A DNA stretch of 64,000 nucleotides from Luteimonas salinisoli (GCF_013425525.1 NZ_JACCKA010000049.1:62001-126000); one strand, 5' to 3'. Shown: positions 8,771-18,900, numbered from the stretch's first letter. Notes: a model not told the origin generated them from the sequence alone. Program-made: numbers and translations.

Positions 8771-9326
8771 GTCGCTCCCTCCAGATCAGTTTGCTTCCAC
8801 GCTAGGGCCTGCGGCGGGAAGTGGAAAGCTGGGGCCGACCCGAGGGAACGGCGAACGATGCGGAGGGGCGGACCGGGGGATACGTGACAAGTCGCTCCCC
8901 GATACTCGCTTGGTTGTCACGCATCCCCCGGTCCGCCTGGACACGGCGTGGCGATCTGGCCGCAGGACGGGTTGCGGGCGGCCACGCCGCGTCGGGCCTT
9001 TGGTCTTCGGAAGGCGCCGGTGGATGTCGGACCATCGGGTGGGGGCGGCGCCGCAACCAAGCGAGTATCGGGGAGCGACTTGCGGGGCCGCCCCCACCCG
9101 ATGGCGCACGTACGTTCGGGCCATCGATCGCGAGGCCGGGGCTGGTGATAGTGGGTATCGAGCAGGCGTCCCGGGAAACGCGTGCGGGGGGGTCGGGAGA
9201 TACGTGACAAGTCGCTCCCCCGATACTCGCTTGGTTGTCACGCATCCCCCGACCCGCCTGGAGACGATGTGGCGATCGGGTCGGAGAGCGGGGGTCGGGG
9301 GCTGCGCCAAACCGGCCCCGGGCCGC
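8771..9326. repeat. repeat island with direct and nested inverted repeats
   Basis: No gene is supported here. A core of about 29 bp (containing TCGCTCCCCGATACTCGCTT) occurs in direct orientation at 8888-8916 and 9208-9237, and inverted at 9054-9082. The direct copies are embedded in longer similar blocks (about 8880-8941 and 9200-9262) that start ATACGTGACAAG and end CGCCTGGA. The inverted copy lies between two 18-bp inverted arms, CCATCGGGTGGGGGCGGC at 9032-9049 and its complement at 9087-9104. The island may be a MITE or REP-like element, or a regulatory array. Confidence 0.8.
9032..9104. repeat. inverted repeat with perfect 18-bp arms
   Basis: Arms 9032-9049 (CCATCGGGTGGGGGCGGC) and 9087-9104 are exact reverse complements separated by 37 bp. 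The spacer carries the inverted copy of the island's 29-bp core. The arms could form a cruciform or a very stable RNA hairpin. Confidence 0.85.
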
Positions 9327-10559
9327 TCACTCGGCGGCTTTCGGCTCCGGGCCGGGGCGGTCGCTGTCGAGCGCCTCGAGGATCCTGCGCCCGGCGCGGC
9401 CGTCGGCCGGCTGCATGCCGAGCCGGCGCTGCTCGGCCTGGATCGCGCGGCGGGTGTTGCTGCCGATCATCCCGTCGACCTCGCCGATGTCGTGGCCGCG
9501 ATCGAGCAGCGATTGCTGCAGGCGGCGGCGCTCGGCGCGCGACAGGCCCGGATCGTCGGTGGGCCAGACGGCAGCCAGTCCCTCACCGCCGCGCAGGCGA
9601 TCGGACAGCAGCGAAATCGCCAGCGCATAGCTTTCCGCGGCGTTGTAGGAATAGATCGCGTCGTAGTTGCGGAACACCAGGAATGCCGGGGCGTCGCGGC
9701 CCGCGGGCAGCAGCACCGCGGCCTGGCTGGAAGCCGGCACCGAAGGCGGCGCGACCTCGCTGCCGTCGACGCCGCGCACGCCGCGCGCGGTCCAGTCCGA
9801 CAGCGGCCGGCGCTTGCCGCGTCCGGCCAGGGAGGCGTCGAATCCCTGCGGCAGCTTCACCTCGAAGCCCCAGGGTTGGCCGGTGCGCCAGCCGGCGCGC
9901 TTGAGGTAGTTGGCCGTCGACGCGAGCGCGTCGGGGATGCTGCCGACCAGATCGCGGCGGCCATCCCCGTCGCCGTCCACGGCGATGCGCGCGTAGGTGG
10001 AGGGGATGAACTGGGTGTGCCCGAACGCACCGGCCCAGGATCCGGTCAGGCCCTCGGCCTGGATGTGGCCATCCTGCAGCAGCCTGAGCGTCGCGAAGAA
10101 CTCGCCGCGGAAGAACTCCTGCCGCCGTCCGGCGCAGGACAGCGTCGACAGCGACACCAGCAGCGGACGCTTGCCGAACACCCGGCCGTAGTCGCTCTCC
10201 ACGCCCCAGACCGCGACCACGGTGGCGGCGTCGACGCCGTACTCGCGCTCGATGCGCGCCAGCAGCTCGCGGTGGGTCTCGAGCATCGCCCGCCCGTCCG
10301 CCACGCGCTCTGCGTCGACCAGCCCGGCCAGGTAGTCCCAGATCGGCGTGGTGAATTCCGGCTGCGCGTCCAGCAGCTCCAGCACCGACGGATCGGGCTG
10401 CAGGCCGGCGGTGTAGCGGTCGAAACTGGCTGCGCTCACGCCCTTGCCGGCAGCGGCCGTCTTCAGCCCGACCAGGCAGCGCTGGAAGGCCTGATCGGCC
10501 TGGTCGGCCTGCGCAGCGAAGGCGGGGGCGAGCAGCAGCAGGCAGGCGAGTCGTTTCAT
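9327..10559 (-). CDS. MltB-family lytic murein transglycosylase
   Basis: A 410-residue exported protein. The ATG was chosen because a signal peptide (MKRLACLLLLAPAFAAQA) follows it directly. The SLT_2 domain (residues about 22-330) contains the catalytic Glu121 in GVESDYGR, followed by SLSTLSC, GSWAGAFGHTQFIPSTY and a DGDGDGRRD turn, all typical of MltB. The C-terminus (about 345-400) is a peptidoglycan-binding domain with DGMIGSNTRRAI. These enzymes cleave the glycan strand with formation of 1,6-anhydro-MurNAc in the periplasm. There is no lipobox, so it should be soluble, unlike Escherichia coli MltB. It lies 46 bp after egtD on the same strand, possibly by chance. Confidence 0.92.
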   Translation of the reverse strand: MKRLACLLLLAPAFAAQADQADQAFQRCLVGLKTAAAGKGVSAASFDRYTAGLQPDPSVLELLDAQPEFTTPIWDYLAGLVDAERVADGRAMLETHRELLARIEREYGVDAATVVAVWGVESDYGRVFGKRPLLVSLSTLSCAGRRQEFFRGEFFATLRLLQDGHIQAEGLTGSWAGAFGHTQFIPSTYARIAVDGDGDGRRDLVGSIPDALASTANYLKRAGWRTGQPWGFEVKLPQGFDASLAGRGKRRPLSDWTARGVRGVDGSEVAPPSVPASSQAAVLLPAGRDAPAFLVFRNYDAIYSYNAAESYALAISLLSDRLRGGEGLAAVWPTDDPGLSRAERRRLQQSLLDRGHDIGEVDGMIGSNTRRAIQAEQRRLGMQPADGRAGRRILEALDSDRPGPEPKAAE

Positions 10560-10605
10560 CGGCGGAGATCCCGGACGGTGGCGGCCATGATAGGCCGGGG
10601 CCGGC

Positions 10606-11580
10606 TCAGGCCGGCCGCAGCAGGCGCAGCCCGTACCAGTCGGATTCATCGTTCCAGGCCGCGCGCACCGCCATGCCGGCGCGCGCGGCCATCGCCGCGA
10701 ACTGCGCATCGGTGTACTTGTGGCTGTACTCGACCTGCATCTCCTCGCCGGCGGCGAAGGCGAACTCGCGGCCGTCCAGCCGCACCCGCTGCTCGCGCTG
10801 GCTGACCAGGAAGGTCTCGATGCGGCGGCGCTCGCGCGAATAGCGCGCGCGGTGGCGGAACTGCCCCAGATCGAAATCGCTGCCGATCTCGCGGTTGAGC
10901 CGCGCCAGCAGGTTGAGGGTGAACGCCGCGGTCACGCCGGCGGCGTCGTTGTAGGCCGCCTCGATCGTGGCCGGATCCTTGTCCAGATCGATGCCCACCA
11001 GAGCCAGGCCGCCGGCGCCGACGGTGTCGTGCATGGCGCGCAGCAGCGCAACGGCCTCGTCCTCGACGAAGTTGCCGAGGGTGGAGCCGGGAAAGAACGC
11101 CAGCCGCCGCCGCGGCGTGCGCTCGGGCGACGGCAGGGACACCGCACGGGTGAAGTCGGCGCAGACCGGCAGCATCTCGATTTTCGGAAAGCGCCCCTCC
11201 AGCCGCGCCACGCTGTCGAGCAGCGCGGCGCGCGAGATCTCGATCGGGGTGTAGGCCACCGGGTCGTCGAGGCCGGCGAGCAGGGTCTCGGTCTTGCGGC
11301 CGCTGCCGCTGCCGTACTCCACCACGTGCGCACGGTCGCCGATCGCTGCGGAGATGTCGGGCATGCGCCGCGCCAGCAGCGCCGATTCGGTGGCGGTGAG
11401 GTAGTACTCGGGCTGATGGGTGATGCGCTCGAACAGCTCCGAGCCGCGGGCATCGTAGAAGTACTTGGACGGCAGCCGCTTGGGCGTGGCCGAGAGTCCG
11501 GCGACGGCGTCGGCCGAGATCCGCTCCGGCCCGGGCAGCAGATCGACCAGCTCCGCGTTGGGCCTGGCGCGCATGTCCAT
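10606..11580 (-). CDS. egtD: L-histidine N-alpha-methyltransferase EgtD
   Basis: A 324-residue protein that methylates histidine three times with S-adenosylmethionine to make hercynine, the first dedicated step of ergothioneine synthesis. Family features are ATPKRLPSKYFYDARGSELF near residues 31-50, the SAM-binding EYGSGSGRKT at 88-97, YTPIEIS, LAFFPGSTLGNF and the C-terminal VEYSHKY. The start codon overlaps the egtB stop as TGATG, so the two genes are translationally coupled. No egtA, egtC or egtE is nearby, so sulfur transfer and C-S cleavage would need genes elsewhere. Confidence 0.93.
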   Translation of the reverse strand: MDMRARPNAELVDLLPGPERISADAVAGLSATPKRLPSKYFYDARGSELFERITHQPEYYLTATESALLARRMPDISAAIGDRAHVVEYGSGSGRKTETLLAGLDDPVAYTPIEISRAALLDSVARLEGRFPKIEMLPVCADFTRAVSLPSPERTPRRRLAFFPGSTLGNFVEDEAVALLRAMHDTVGAGGLALVGIDLDKDPATIEAAYNDAAGVTAAFTLNLLARLNREIGSDFDLGQFRHRARYSRERRRIETFLVSQREQRVRLDGREFAFAAGEEMQVEYSHKYTDAQFAAMAARAGMAVRAAWNDESDWYGLRLLRPA

Positions 11581-12872
11581 CAGGCGTCGCGCGCCAACCG
11601 CAGGCCGGCGAACTGCCAGCGCGCATCGGGCGGGAAGAAGTTCCGGTAGCTGGCGCGCACGTGGCCGCGCGGCGTGGCGCAACTGCCGCCGCGCAGCACC
11701 CACTGGCTGCACATGAACTTGCCGTTGTACTCGCCGAGGCTGCCCTGCCAGGGCCGGTAGCCCGGATACGCGGTGTAGGCGCTGGAGGTCCACTCCCAGA
11801 CGTCGCCGAACAGCTGCAGCGGCGCGCCGCCGCCGGTATCGGCCGCGCTCTGCGGCTCGAAGCGGCCGTCGTCGGCGAAATGGCCGGCGACGGGCAGCGG
11901 CGCAGCGGCCAGCTCCCACTCCGTCTCGGTGGGCAGGCGCGCGCCGGCCCAGCGCGCGTAGGCGTCGGCCTCGTAGTAGCTCAGGTGCGCGACCGGTGCG
12001 TGCGGGTCCAGGGGGCGCACGCCGCCGAGGGTGAACGCATGTTCCAGGTCCTCCTGCCAGTACAGCGGCCGCTGCCATCCGCCGGTCTGCAGCTGCGCCC
12101 AGCCGTCGCTCAACCACGGCCCGGGTTCGCGGTAGCCGCCGTCGTCGACGAACTCGCGGAATTCGGCGTTGCTCACCGGCCGGCTGGCCAGGGCATGCGC
12201 CGGCACCAGCGCGCGATGCGCAGGCGATTCGTTGTCGTAGGCGAAGGCGCTGGCGGCGGGCCAGGCCGGCACGCCGACCGTGGCGATGCACTCTTCGCGC
12301 GCCAGCCAGCGCAGCGACGACGCGGCGCCTTTCACGGTCGCCAGATCGGCGCGATAGGCCGGCCACAGCGGATTGCACCACAGGGCGTGCTTGATGTCGG
12401 TCAACAGCAGCTCCTGGTGCTGCTGCTCGTGATTGAGGCCGAGCTCGAGCCGCTGGAGCGCCTCGTCGTCGAGATCGCCGGCATCGAGCCGCTGCAGCAG
12501 GCGCGCCTCGATCTCGGCGCGATAGTCCTGCACCTGCGCCAGCGTCGGCCGCGAGAGCATGCCGCGGCGCGGCCGCGCGTGCATCGGGCCGACGCTCTGG
12601 TAATAGCTGTTGAACAGGTAATCCCAGTCGGCATCGAACGGCCGGTAGCCGGGCCGCGCCGCGAGGATGAAGCGCTCGAAGAACCAGGTGGTGTGGGCCA
12701 GGTGCCATTTGGCCGGGCTGGCGTCGGGCATGCTCTGCACCATCGCGTCCTCGGCCGACAGCGGCGCCGCCAGGCGGGCGCTGTGCGCGCGGACGCGCCG
12801 GAAGCGCCGGGCCGGCGATTCGGGCGGAGCGTCCGGCGTCGGGTCCGGTGCGACGGCGGCCAAAGGAGACAT
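11580..12872 (-). CDS. egtB: ergothioneine biosynthesis protein EgtB (hercynine sulfoxide synthase type)
   Basis: A 430-residue non-heme iron enzyme of the DinB/formylglycine-generating-enzyme fold. It joins hercynine to a thiol with O2. The N-terminal DinB-like part carries WHLAHTTWFFE (His57) and LNHEQQHQE (His148, His152), the positions expected for the iron ligands. The C-terminal sulfatase-modifying domain has FGDVWEWTSSAY and LRGGSCATPRGHVRASYRNF. The start is the first ATG that keeps the conserved core; no strong ribosome-binding site is visible. Whether it uses gamma-glutamylcysteine or cysteine cannot be settled by eye. It is followed directly by egtD and preceded by folE 77 bp upstream. 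Confidence 0.93.
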   Translation of the reverse strand: MSPLAAVAPDPTPDAPPESPARRFRRVRAHSARLAAPLSAEDAMVQSMPDASPAKWHLAHTTWFFERFILAARPGYRPFDADWDYLFNSYYQSVGPMHARPRRGMLSRPTLAQVQDYRAEIEARLLQRLDAGDLDDEALQRLELGLNHEQQHQELLLTDIKHALWCNPLWPAYRADLATVKGAASSLRWLAREECIATVGVPAWPAASAFAYDNESPAHRALVPAHALASRPVSNAEFREFVDDGGYREPGPWLSDGWAQLQTGGWQRPLYWQEDLEHAFTLGGVRPLDPHAPVAHLSYYEADAYARWAGARLPTETEWELAAAPLPVAGHFADDGRFEPQSAADTGGGAPLQLFGDVWEWTSSAYTAYPGYRPWQGSLGEYNGKFMCSQWVLRGGSCATPRGHVRASYRNFFPPDARWQFAGLRLARDA

Positions 12873-12949
12873 GCGGAAAGGATAACGCGATCCGGTGACC
12901 GCCACGTCACGGCGCCGCCGCCGCAGGAACGATCCCGCGGCGCGCAGCC

Positions 12950-13558
12950 TCAGCGACGCACGCCGCCGCCGACCTCGATGAAGCGCAGGAACTCGGCGCG
13001 GGTGCGGGCGTCCTCGCGGAACGAGCCGAGCATGGTCGAGGTGATCATGCTCACCCCGCGCTTGTGCACGCCGCGAGTGGTCATGCATTCGTGCGCGCCC
13101 TCCACCACCACGCCGACGCCGAGCGGCTGCAGCGCGCGCTGGATGCAGCCGGCGATCTGCGCGGTCATCTTCTCCTGCACCTGCAGGCGCCTGGAGTAGG
13201 CCTCGACCACGCGCGCCAGCTTGCTGATGCCGACCACCTTGCCGTCGGGCAGGTAGCCGACGTGCACGCGGCCGATGATCGGCGCCATGTGGTGCTCGCA
13301 GTGGCTCTCGTACTCGATGTCGCGCAGCACGATCATCTCGTCGTAGCCCTCGACTTCCCTGAAGGTGCGGGCGAGGTAGTCGTCCGGGTCCAGCGCGTAG
13401 CCGCTGAACCACTCGCGGTAGGCCTTGGCGACGCGCGCCGGGGTGTCGAGCAGGCCTTCGCGCGCGGGGTCGTCGCCGGCCCAGCGCAACAGCGTGCGGA
13501 CCGCTTCCTCGGCCTGTTCGCGGCCGACCGCAGGAGGTGGATCGGGTTGCGTGCTCAT
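12950..13558 (-). CDS. folE: GTP cyclohydrolase I
   Basis: A 202-residue enzyme that converts GTP to 7,8-dihydroneopterin triphosphate, the first step of folate and tetrahydrobiopterin synthesis. The zinc ligands are intact: Cys87 and His90 in SHCEHHMAP and Cys158 in AHECMTTRG, with the same spacing as in E. coli FolE (Cys110, His113, Cys181). [17 protein letters not shown] is also conserved. Of two in-frame ATGs six bases apart, the second has GGCGG at a proper distance. The gene lies between a Gly-zipper protein gene and egtB on the same strand, so it may be co-transcribed with the ergothioneine genes. Confidence 0.95.
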   Translation of the reverse strand: MSTQPDPPPAVGREQAEEAVRTLLRWAGDDPAREGLLDTPARVAKAYREWFSGYALDPDDYLARTFREVEGYDEMIVLRDIEYESHCEHHMAPIIGRVHVGYLPDGKVVGISKLARVVEAYSRRLQVQEKMTAQIAGCIQRALQPLGVGVVVEGAHECMTTRGVHKRGVSMITSTMLGSFREDARTRAEFLRFIEVGGGVRR

Positions 13559-13647
13559 GCGCATCCGCCGTGGTCTGGAAATGCGCAATGGTACCGCGCG
13601 GCCACAGGCGGGGCGCGGCAGGCTCCAGTCGCGCCGCGCCGGCCGCC

Positions 13648-14103
13648 CTAGTGCCTGCCCTTCTCCCGCAGGCCCTGGTCCATCTCGCGCCAGACGTGGG
13701 CGACCGCATCGCGCGCCTGCTCCCAGTTCAGGCGCGACTCGCCGCGCTGGTTGAGCCAGCGCGCACCCAGCGCCGCCTCGACGTCCTCCAGCGGCTGGCC
13801 GCCATGCGTGCGGTAGCTGTCGAGCCCGAGGCGGTAGGCGGGCTCGTAGTCGCGCCATTCCATGTCCGCCACGTAGTACCTGGTCTGGCGGTAGATCTGC
13901 TCGAAATGGCCGATGTTGCCGCGATGATCGGCGGCCTCCGAGGCGCGGTGGCCGATCAGCGCGCCGGCGGCGGTGCCGGCCACCACGCCGATCACCAGGC
14001 CCGGCGGGCCGCCGACCGCGAATCCCAGTCCACCGACGACCGCGCCGCCGAGCACGGCACTGCCGCCGGCACCGAGAACGTGATCCTTCTGCAAGATGCT
14101 CAT
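13648..14103 (-). CDS. glycine-zipper protein with a YxPAYR...LNW domain
   Basis: A 151-residue protein. GGGAGA lies seven bases before the chosen ATG. Residues about 10-55 form a Gly-zipper hydrophobic hairpin ([20 protein letters not shown], then [13 protein letters not shown]), typical of small membrane-inserted stress proteins. The remaining 90 residues form a second domain with [18 protein letters not shown] and [15 protein letters not shown]. The neighbouring upstream gene has the same second domain without the zipper, so the pair arose by duplication. Function unknown; envelope stress is a reasonable guess from the zipper. Confidence 0.75.
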   Translation of the reverse strand: MSILQKDHVLGAGGSAVLGGAVVGGLGFAVGGPPGLVIGVVAGTAAGALIGHRASEAADHRGNIGHFEQIYRQTRYYVADMEWRDYEPAYRLGLDSYRTHGGQPLEDVEAALGARWLNQRGESRLNWEQARDAVAHVWREMDQGLREKGRH

Positions 14104-14198
14104 CGCTGTCTCCCGGTGGACCTGCGCCGGGCGCGCGGGGACGCGCCGGTGCACCGATCCAGCGTGCGCGGCATGCGATGAAACCGGAATGAAAACCG

Positions 14199-14537
14199 TC
14201 AGTTGTGCCGGGCCTCCGCCAGCGCATCGTTCCAGGCCGCCATCACCGCCGGCCGCGCTTCGGCCCAGTTCAGCCGCGAGGCCCCGCGCGCATCGCGCCA
14301 GCCGCGGGCCAGCGCCGCTTCGGCCTGTTCGAACGGTCTCCCCGCGCTGGCGCCGCGCTGAAGCCGCCCGTAGCGGTAGGCCGGCGCATAGTCCGACCAG
14401 GTGCGCCCGACCGAGTAGCTGGGCACGTCGCGGAATTCGCGCCGATAGCGGTGCATGTCGGGGAAGGCCTCATCGTGGCGACCGCTCGGCGCCGGACGCT
14501 GTGCGTCGGCGGGATCGTGGCGGTGGCTTCTTTCCAT
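14199..14537 (-). CDS. small protein paralogous to the C-terminal domain of its neighbour
   Basis: A 112-residue protein with no signal or membrane segment. Residues about 45-105 ([10 protein letters not shown], then [20 protein letters not shown], then [14 protein letters not shown]) align well with the C-terminal domain of the next gene on this strand. The N-terminal 40 residues are polar, His/Asp/Pro-rich and probably disordered. I recognise the shared domain only through this pairing and cannot name a function. The start was taken at the last ATG before the conserved region; upstream sequence is Arg-rich and looks non-coding. Confidence 0.65.
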   Translation of the reverse strand: MERSHRHDPADAQRPAPSGRHDEAFPDMHRYRREFRDVPSYSVGRTWSDYAPAYRYGRLQRGASAGRPFEQAEAALARGWRDARGASRLNWAEARPAVMAAWNDALAEARHN

Positions 14538-14770
14538 CGTAGTCGGGTCGCGCCGAGCGGGCGACGCAGCAGGTACAGCGGATGTTGGGCGCGACGCTAT
14601 ACCTGGCCAGGTCTCCGTGCGGTGAATTTTTCGCCACCTCCGTCGTCGACGTCGGCCAGGGTTCATCATGAATCCGGCCGCCAGCGCTGCTTCGGCGATG
14701 AATGCGCCCGCGTCGGGACCGGGACGGCCAGGCGTTTCGCCGCATGTGCGGGCCGCGCGAAGCCGGACGT

Positions 14771-15862
14771 TCAGGAATCCGCCCTTGTCGTGCGCGACCG
14801 CGAGGCACCGGAAGGTTCAGCGTCCGGAGGTTCCGCCGGGTCGCCGCCGATCGTTGCCTTCCCGCGCCGACGCCACATCCGATCGGCGATTACCAGCACC
14901 AGCAGCAGAACCAGCATGCCGACCCCGGCGTACTCGGTGAAAGGCATGACGCGTGCCGTGTTGTTCAATGTCGTGTGCAGGACCACCGCCAGCAGCAGGT
15001 TTCCGCCGCTGCGGTTGTAAAGCCAGGTGAACAGGATGCCGAGCAGGACGCAAACGCCCACCTTGGCGAACACCATCTGCGGGTCGTCGGGATACTGCCC
15101 GTTGACGAACAATGGGTAGTGCCAGAGCCCCCACACGACCCCGATCAGCGCCGTGCTCGCCAGCGGGCTCATGCGTTTCTGCAGCTCCGGTAGCATCCAG
15201 CCGCGCCACCCCGCCTCCTCTCCGACCGCCACGACCAGCAGGGTGAACAGGGTCGAGCGCAGCAGGAACAGGCCCCACACCGGCGGGGGCAACCCGCCGC
15301 TGGCGGACTCGATCGGCGACCCTGTCGTCCATGCGATCAGCACGCCCAGCAGCATCCAGCCGGCCGGGAGGAACAGCGCGGCCAGCCACCAGCGCAACGG
15401 CGCCCGCCAGCGAAACACGGACGACAGCCGCGGCGACCGGCTGCCTGCCAGCATGGCGACGATGAAGCCGGCCACCGCCGCTGCCGACAGCGCGCTGGCG
15501 ACGCCCAGCGGCGACAGGCCCGGAGGCTGCGCGATGGCGAAGCCGCCCGCCGTGATGGCGTCGCCGGTCAGCAGGATCGACAGGTCGATGGTGGCGACGA
15601 TCGCGAACACGGGAAAGAACCGCATCCACCAGATCCTGTCGCCGAAGGTGGCGCCGGTGCCGCGCCAGCGATCCATGACGATCGCGGCCAGTGCGGGCCC
15701 GAATGCCAGGCCGGTGACGATCTTTCCGAGTGCCCAGTCCGGTCCCGCCACCCACGGCACGCAGAACCACACCGACCAGGTGATGGCGAACGTCAGGGCG
15801 ATGAACACGAGGACCGGATGCCGCCCGGCGACCGCCGCGGGCGAAAAGGGCTTGTCTGCCAT
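14771..15862 (-). CDS. CPBP-family intramembrane metalloprotease
   Basis: A 363-residue membrane protein with about eight hydrophobic segments. The CPBP (Abi) motifs are complete: EEAGWRGW (motif 1, EExxxR), LWHYPLF (motif 2) and HTTLNN (motif 3, HxxxN). These supply the Glu/His/Asn ligands of Rce1-type glutamate proteases. Bacterial members process membrane peptides, serve in bacteriocin immunity or act as scaffolds. The C-terminal 35 residues are polar and cytoplasmic. A GTG start four codons upstream is possible. A 78-bp repeat, also found upstream of the ABC ATPase gene, lies 22 bp upstream of the start. Confidence 0.88.
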   Translation of the reverse strand: MADKPFSPAAVAGRHPVLVFIALTFAITWSVWFCVPWVAGPDWALGKIVTGLAFGPALAAIVMDRWRGTGATFGDRIWWMRFFPVFAIVATIDLSILLTGDAITAGGFAIAQPPGLSPLGVASALSAAAVAGFIVAMLAGSRSPRLSSVFRWRAPLRWWLAALFLPAGWMLLGVLIAWTTGSPIESASGGLPPPVWGLFLLRSTLFTLLVVAVGEEAGWRGWMLPELQKRMSPLASTALIGVVWGLWHYPLFVNGQYPDDPQMVFAKVGVCVLLGILFTWLYNRSGGNLLLAVVLHTTLNNTARVMPFTEYAGVGMLVLLLVLVIADRMWRRRGKATIGGDPAEPPDAEPSGASRSRTTRADS

Positions 15863-15883
15863 CGTGGGTTTCACTGCGCGTCG

Positions 15884-15961
15884 TTCCGGGCGGAGGACGG
15901 CATTCTGGTCCCGGCTGCCGCCGGACGATAGAACGATCGTGCGCGCCCGTACTCAGTCGGG
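15884..15961 (-). repeat. 78-bp direct repeat, copy 1
   Basis: This segment matches 20527-20604 in the same orientation with about six mismatches counted by eye. On the minus strand both copies read from CCCGACTGAGTACGGG to GCCGTCCTCCG. A short inverted repeat ACGAT-N6-ATCGT is perfect here and has one change in the other copy. The two copies bracket the ABC/M1 gene pair. Each copy also lies upstream of a minus-strand gene, so a promoter or regulatory role is possible. Confidence 0.9.
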
Positions 15962-15967
15962 ACGTGG

Positions 15968-18900
15968 TCAGCGACGAGCTGGTCCGCCTGTCGACGACAC
16001 GGCGCGGACGTTGTCGCCGCGGTCGCGATCGATGAGCTTGTAGTACGGGTCGACCGCCACCCGCCCTGGCCGTCGGTCGACCACGAACTCGAAAGCGGCT
16101 GGCGAGGCGCGGAGGCGCCGCCGCTCGAGGAAGAGTACGGCGCCGCCGTCCCCATCTTCCTCTTCCTCGCCGAACACCGCGAGGTCGACCCAGTCGTCGA
16201 TCGGGATCTCCCATTCGTCGCCGGCGCCGTCGGCACGCAGCTTGCGCGCCTCCAGCTCGAAGCGGAGCAGAAACGTGCCGTCCGCGCGCTCGGTGGACGT
16301 CGCGGCGGCGACCCTGGCGTCGAACGTCGTGATCCGCTCGAACAGGTCCTCGACCAGATGCTTCGACCCTTCGGGCACCGTCGGACGGAGCTCCTCGAGG
16401 AGCTCCGCCGTCGTGGTGTAGGGCGGCTCCCCGACCGCGGTACGCGAGAGGTAGCGCGACAGCGCCTGGTTGAGCCGCACCTCGCCCACCGCGTCGCGGA
16501 GCGCGTACATGGCCAGCGCGCCCTTGTGGTAGTACACGTAGTCCTGGCGCTCGACGAGCGCGAGCGGCGGCTCCACTCCGCGCTCGGCTGCGCGTCCACG
16601 CAAGTACCAGTCGTGCTCGTACGCGAGAACGCGGCGCACCCCCCGTCGCCCGAACTCATCCTCCATCACCATCAGCGCCGAATACTGCGCCAGCGTCTCG
16701 TGGAGCACGCCGACGCCCCGCGCGTTGGCGCCGACCACCTGCTGACCCCACCACTGGTGGGCGATCTCGTGCGCGGTGACGTAGAACGGAAGATCGATTG
16801 CCTCCTCGCCATCGAGGCGGGCGTTGAACCCCGTCGACTCGGAGAGTGCGATCAGGCCGGGAAACGCCGTGCCGTCGCGGACATAGCCGGGAAACTCGAC
16901 GATCCGCAGGTGGCGATGCTGGTAGGGGCCGAAGTTCGTCGCGAAATAGGCGAGCGACTTTCTGGCCGCGTCCATCATTCGGCCGACGTTGTCGCCGTGT
17001 CCTGGGTGATGGTAGATCTCGATCGCGACACCGCCCCAGTCGCTTCGTGTCACCTCGTACCTCGCCGATGCGTAGGCGAAGTAGTGTGTGATGGGACTCT
17101 CCGAGCGGTAGTGGAAGTAGCGCCGTCCGTCCGCGATCCACTCCCGTTGCAGTTCGCCCGACGCGACGGCGATCTGGTCGATGGAAGTGGAGACTGTGGT
17201 TTCGAAGTCGACCCGGTCGGCGTCGGATGCTCGGGGCGTGCTCCGCCGCGCGACGAGATCGTCGAGACCGGGGAGAGGGAGTACGGACTCCAGGCCGTGG
17301 CGCCGCCGCTCGTCGGGATCGGCGAGCTGCCGTTGAGCGTCGTAGCCGATGACCGGAAAGTAGTCGCGCTTGGTGAAGTAGGTGCCGTTGTCGACGACGG
17401 CGACCTGTGCGCCGTTGTTGACGAAGCCTCGGTTGTCTACCGTGAGGTCGAAACCGAGCTCGATGGCATCTCCCGGCTCGAGCGGCTTTCGCAAGCGGAG
17501 AATGCGGTAGCCAAGCGCCTCGTCCTCGAGGATGACGTCGTGGGCGGGAAGGGCGAGGCGGTTCACGTGAACGCTTTCCGGAATGCTCACATGGAGGTCG
17601 CGTAGCGCTTCGCCGGAGCGATTCCGAATGAGGTAGGTGCCCCGGATCTCGACGCTCCTCCGGTCCGGGAAGATGTCCACGTCCGCACGCACGGCGACGA
17701 TCCGAGGCAGGTCCAGAGCCTGGTACCGCCGATAGAGCCGCTCGTAGCTCGCGCGGCGTTCTGCAGCCTCGGTGCTCGGCACGTACTCGTTCAGGACGTT
17801 GGTGTTGTAGAAGATCCAGGCGCCCGCGGCCACGAGACCCAAGGCGCCGAGGGTGGTCACCGTGCCAGCAGGGCCTCGGAAGCGTGCGCGCGCCTCGGCC
17901 CATCGCGCCCTCCACGCGTTGTCGGTGCCCCTCTTCCAGAACAGGATCGAAAGCCCGACGAGCACGAGCGCACCGAATCCCCAGTAGAGGCCGTACCAGC
18001 CGAACTGCGTGAGAAACGGTCCGTAGCCGTTGAAGTCGGAGTAGGGCGTCGGCGGGAGGCTCGCGAACCGGTAGAGATGATGTTCGAACCCGAACTCCTC
18101 CAGGAGATCCCAGCTGACGATGAAGAGGATCACGAGCCCGTATCCCGCGACCCGGCCGCGCGCCACGACGTGGCAGAAGCAGGCGAGGACCATCATCAGG
18201 ATCGGATAGACGGCGGCGAGTGCGACGCCCTGCGCGTAGAGGTCGAGCTCGAGGTCATCGTAGCCGTGCCAGAGCTGGAAGCCGACGAGTGCCAGCATGC
18301 CCGTGAGCAGGAAGACGGCAATCACCAGCAGGAGCGCGGCCAGCTTGGCGCCGGCGTACGCGACGCTCGGCGTCGGCATCGAATCGACGACCTCGTCCAG
18401 CTCGAGCGCCCGCTCCTTCCAGATCAATTCGCCGCTGTAGAGCACGACCACGAGCAACAGGATGATCGAGTATCCGCCCTGGAGCGCCTCGAGCATGAGG
18501 TGGGTGCGAGGTTGGACGGGCATCCCGAAGATGTTCCCGGCGGAACCCGCTGCCTGAATGAGGACGAAGACCCCCAGGACGACGATGCCGAGAAACGGGA
18601 GGCTTCCCAGGACGGTCGTTGCCTCGCGCCGGACCTGGCGCATGAACTGGACCAGGACCGAATGTGTCGAGAACACGCGGTGGGACGCCGGCGCCGATAC
18701 TCGGACGGCGCCAACCGGCGGGGCGGCATCGGTCGCATCCGGCATCCGGACGGGGCGCTTCCGCGAACGCGACGGATCGTAGGCGGCTACCGAGAGGCCG
18801 AGCGCCAAGAGTCCCAGACCGAGCCAGAGGATCCGGTTCCAGAGAAGGGGCCCGGTGATTTCGGGAGTCGCCGCGTTCAACTCCGCGACGGTCCAGTACT

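Noticed and set aside
8880..9262. CRISPR array
   Set aside because: Only three repeat copies, one inverted, with uneven spacing and no cas genes.
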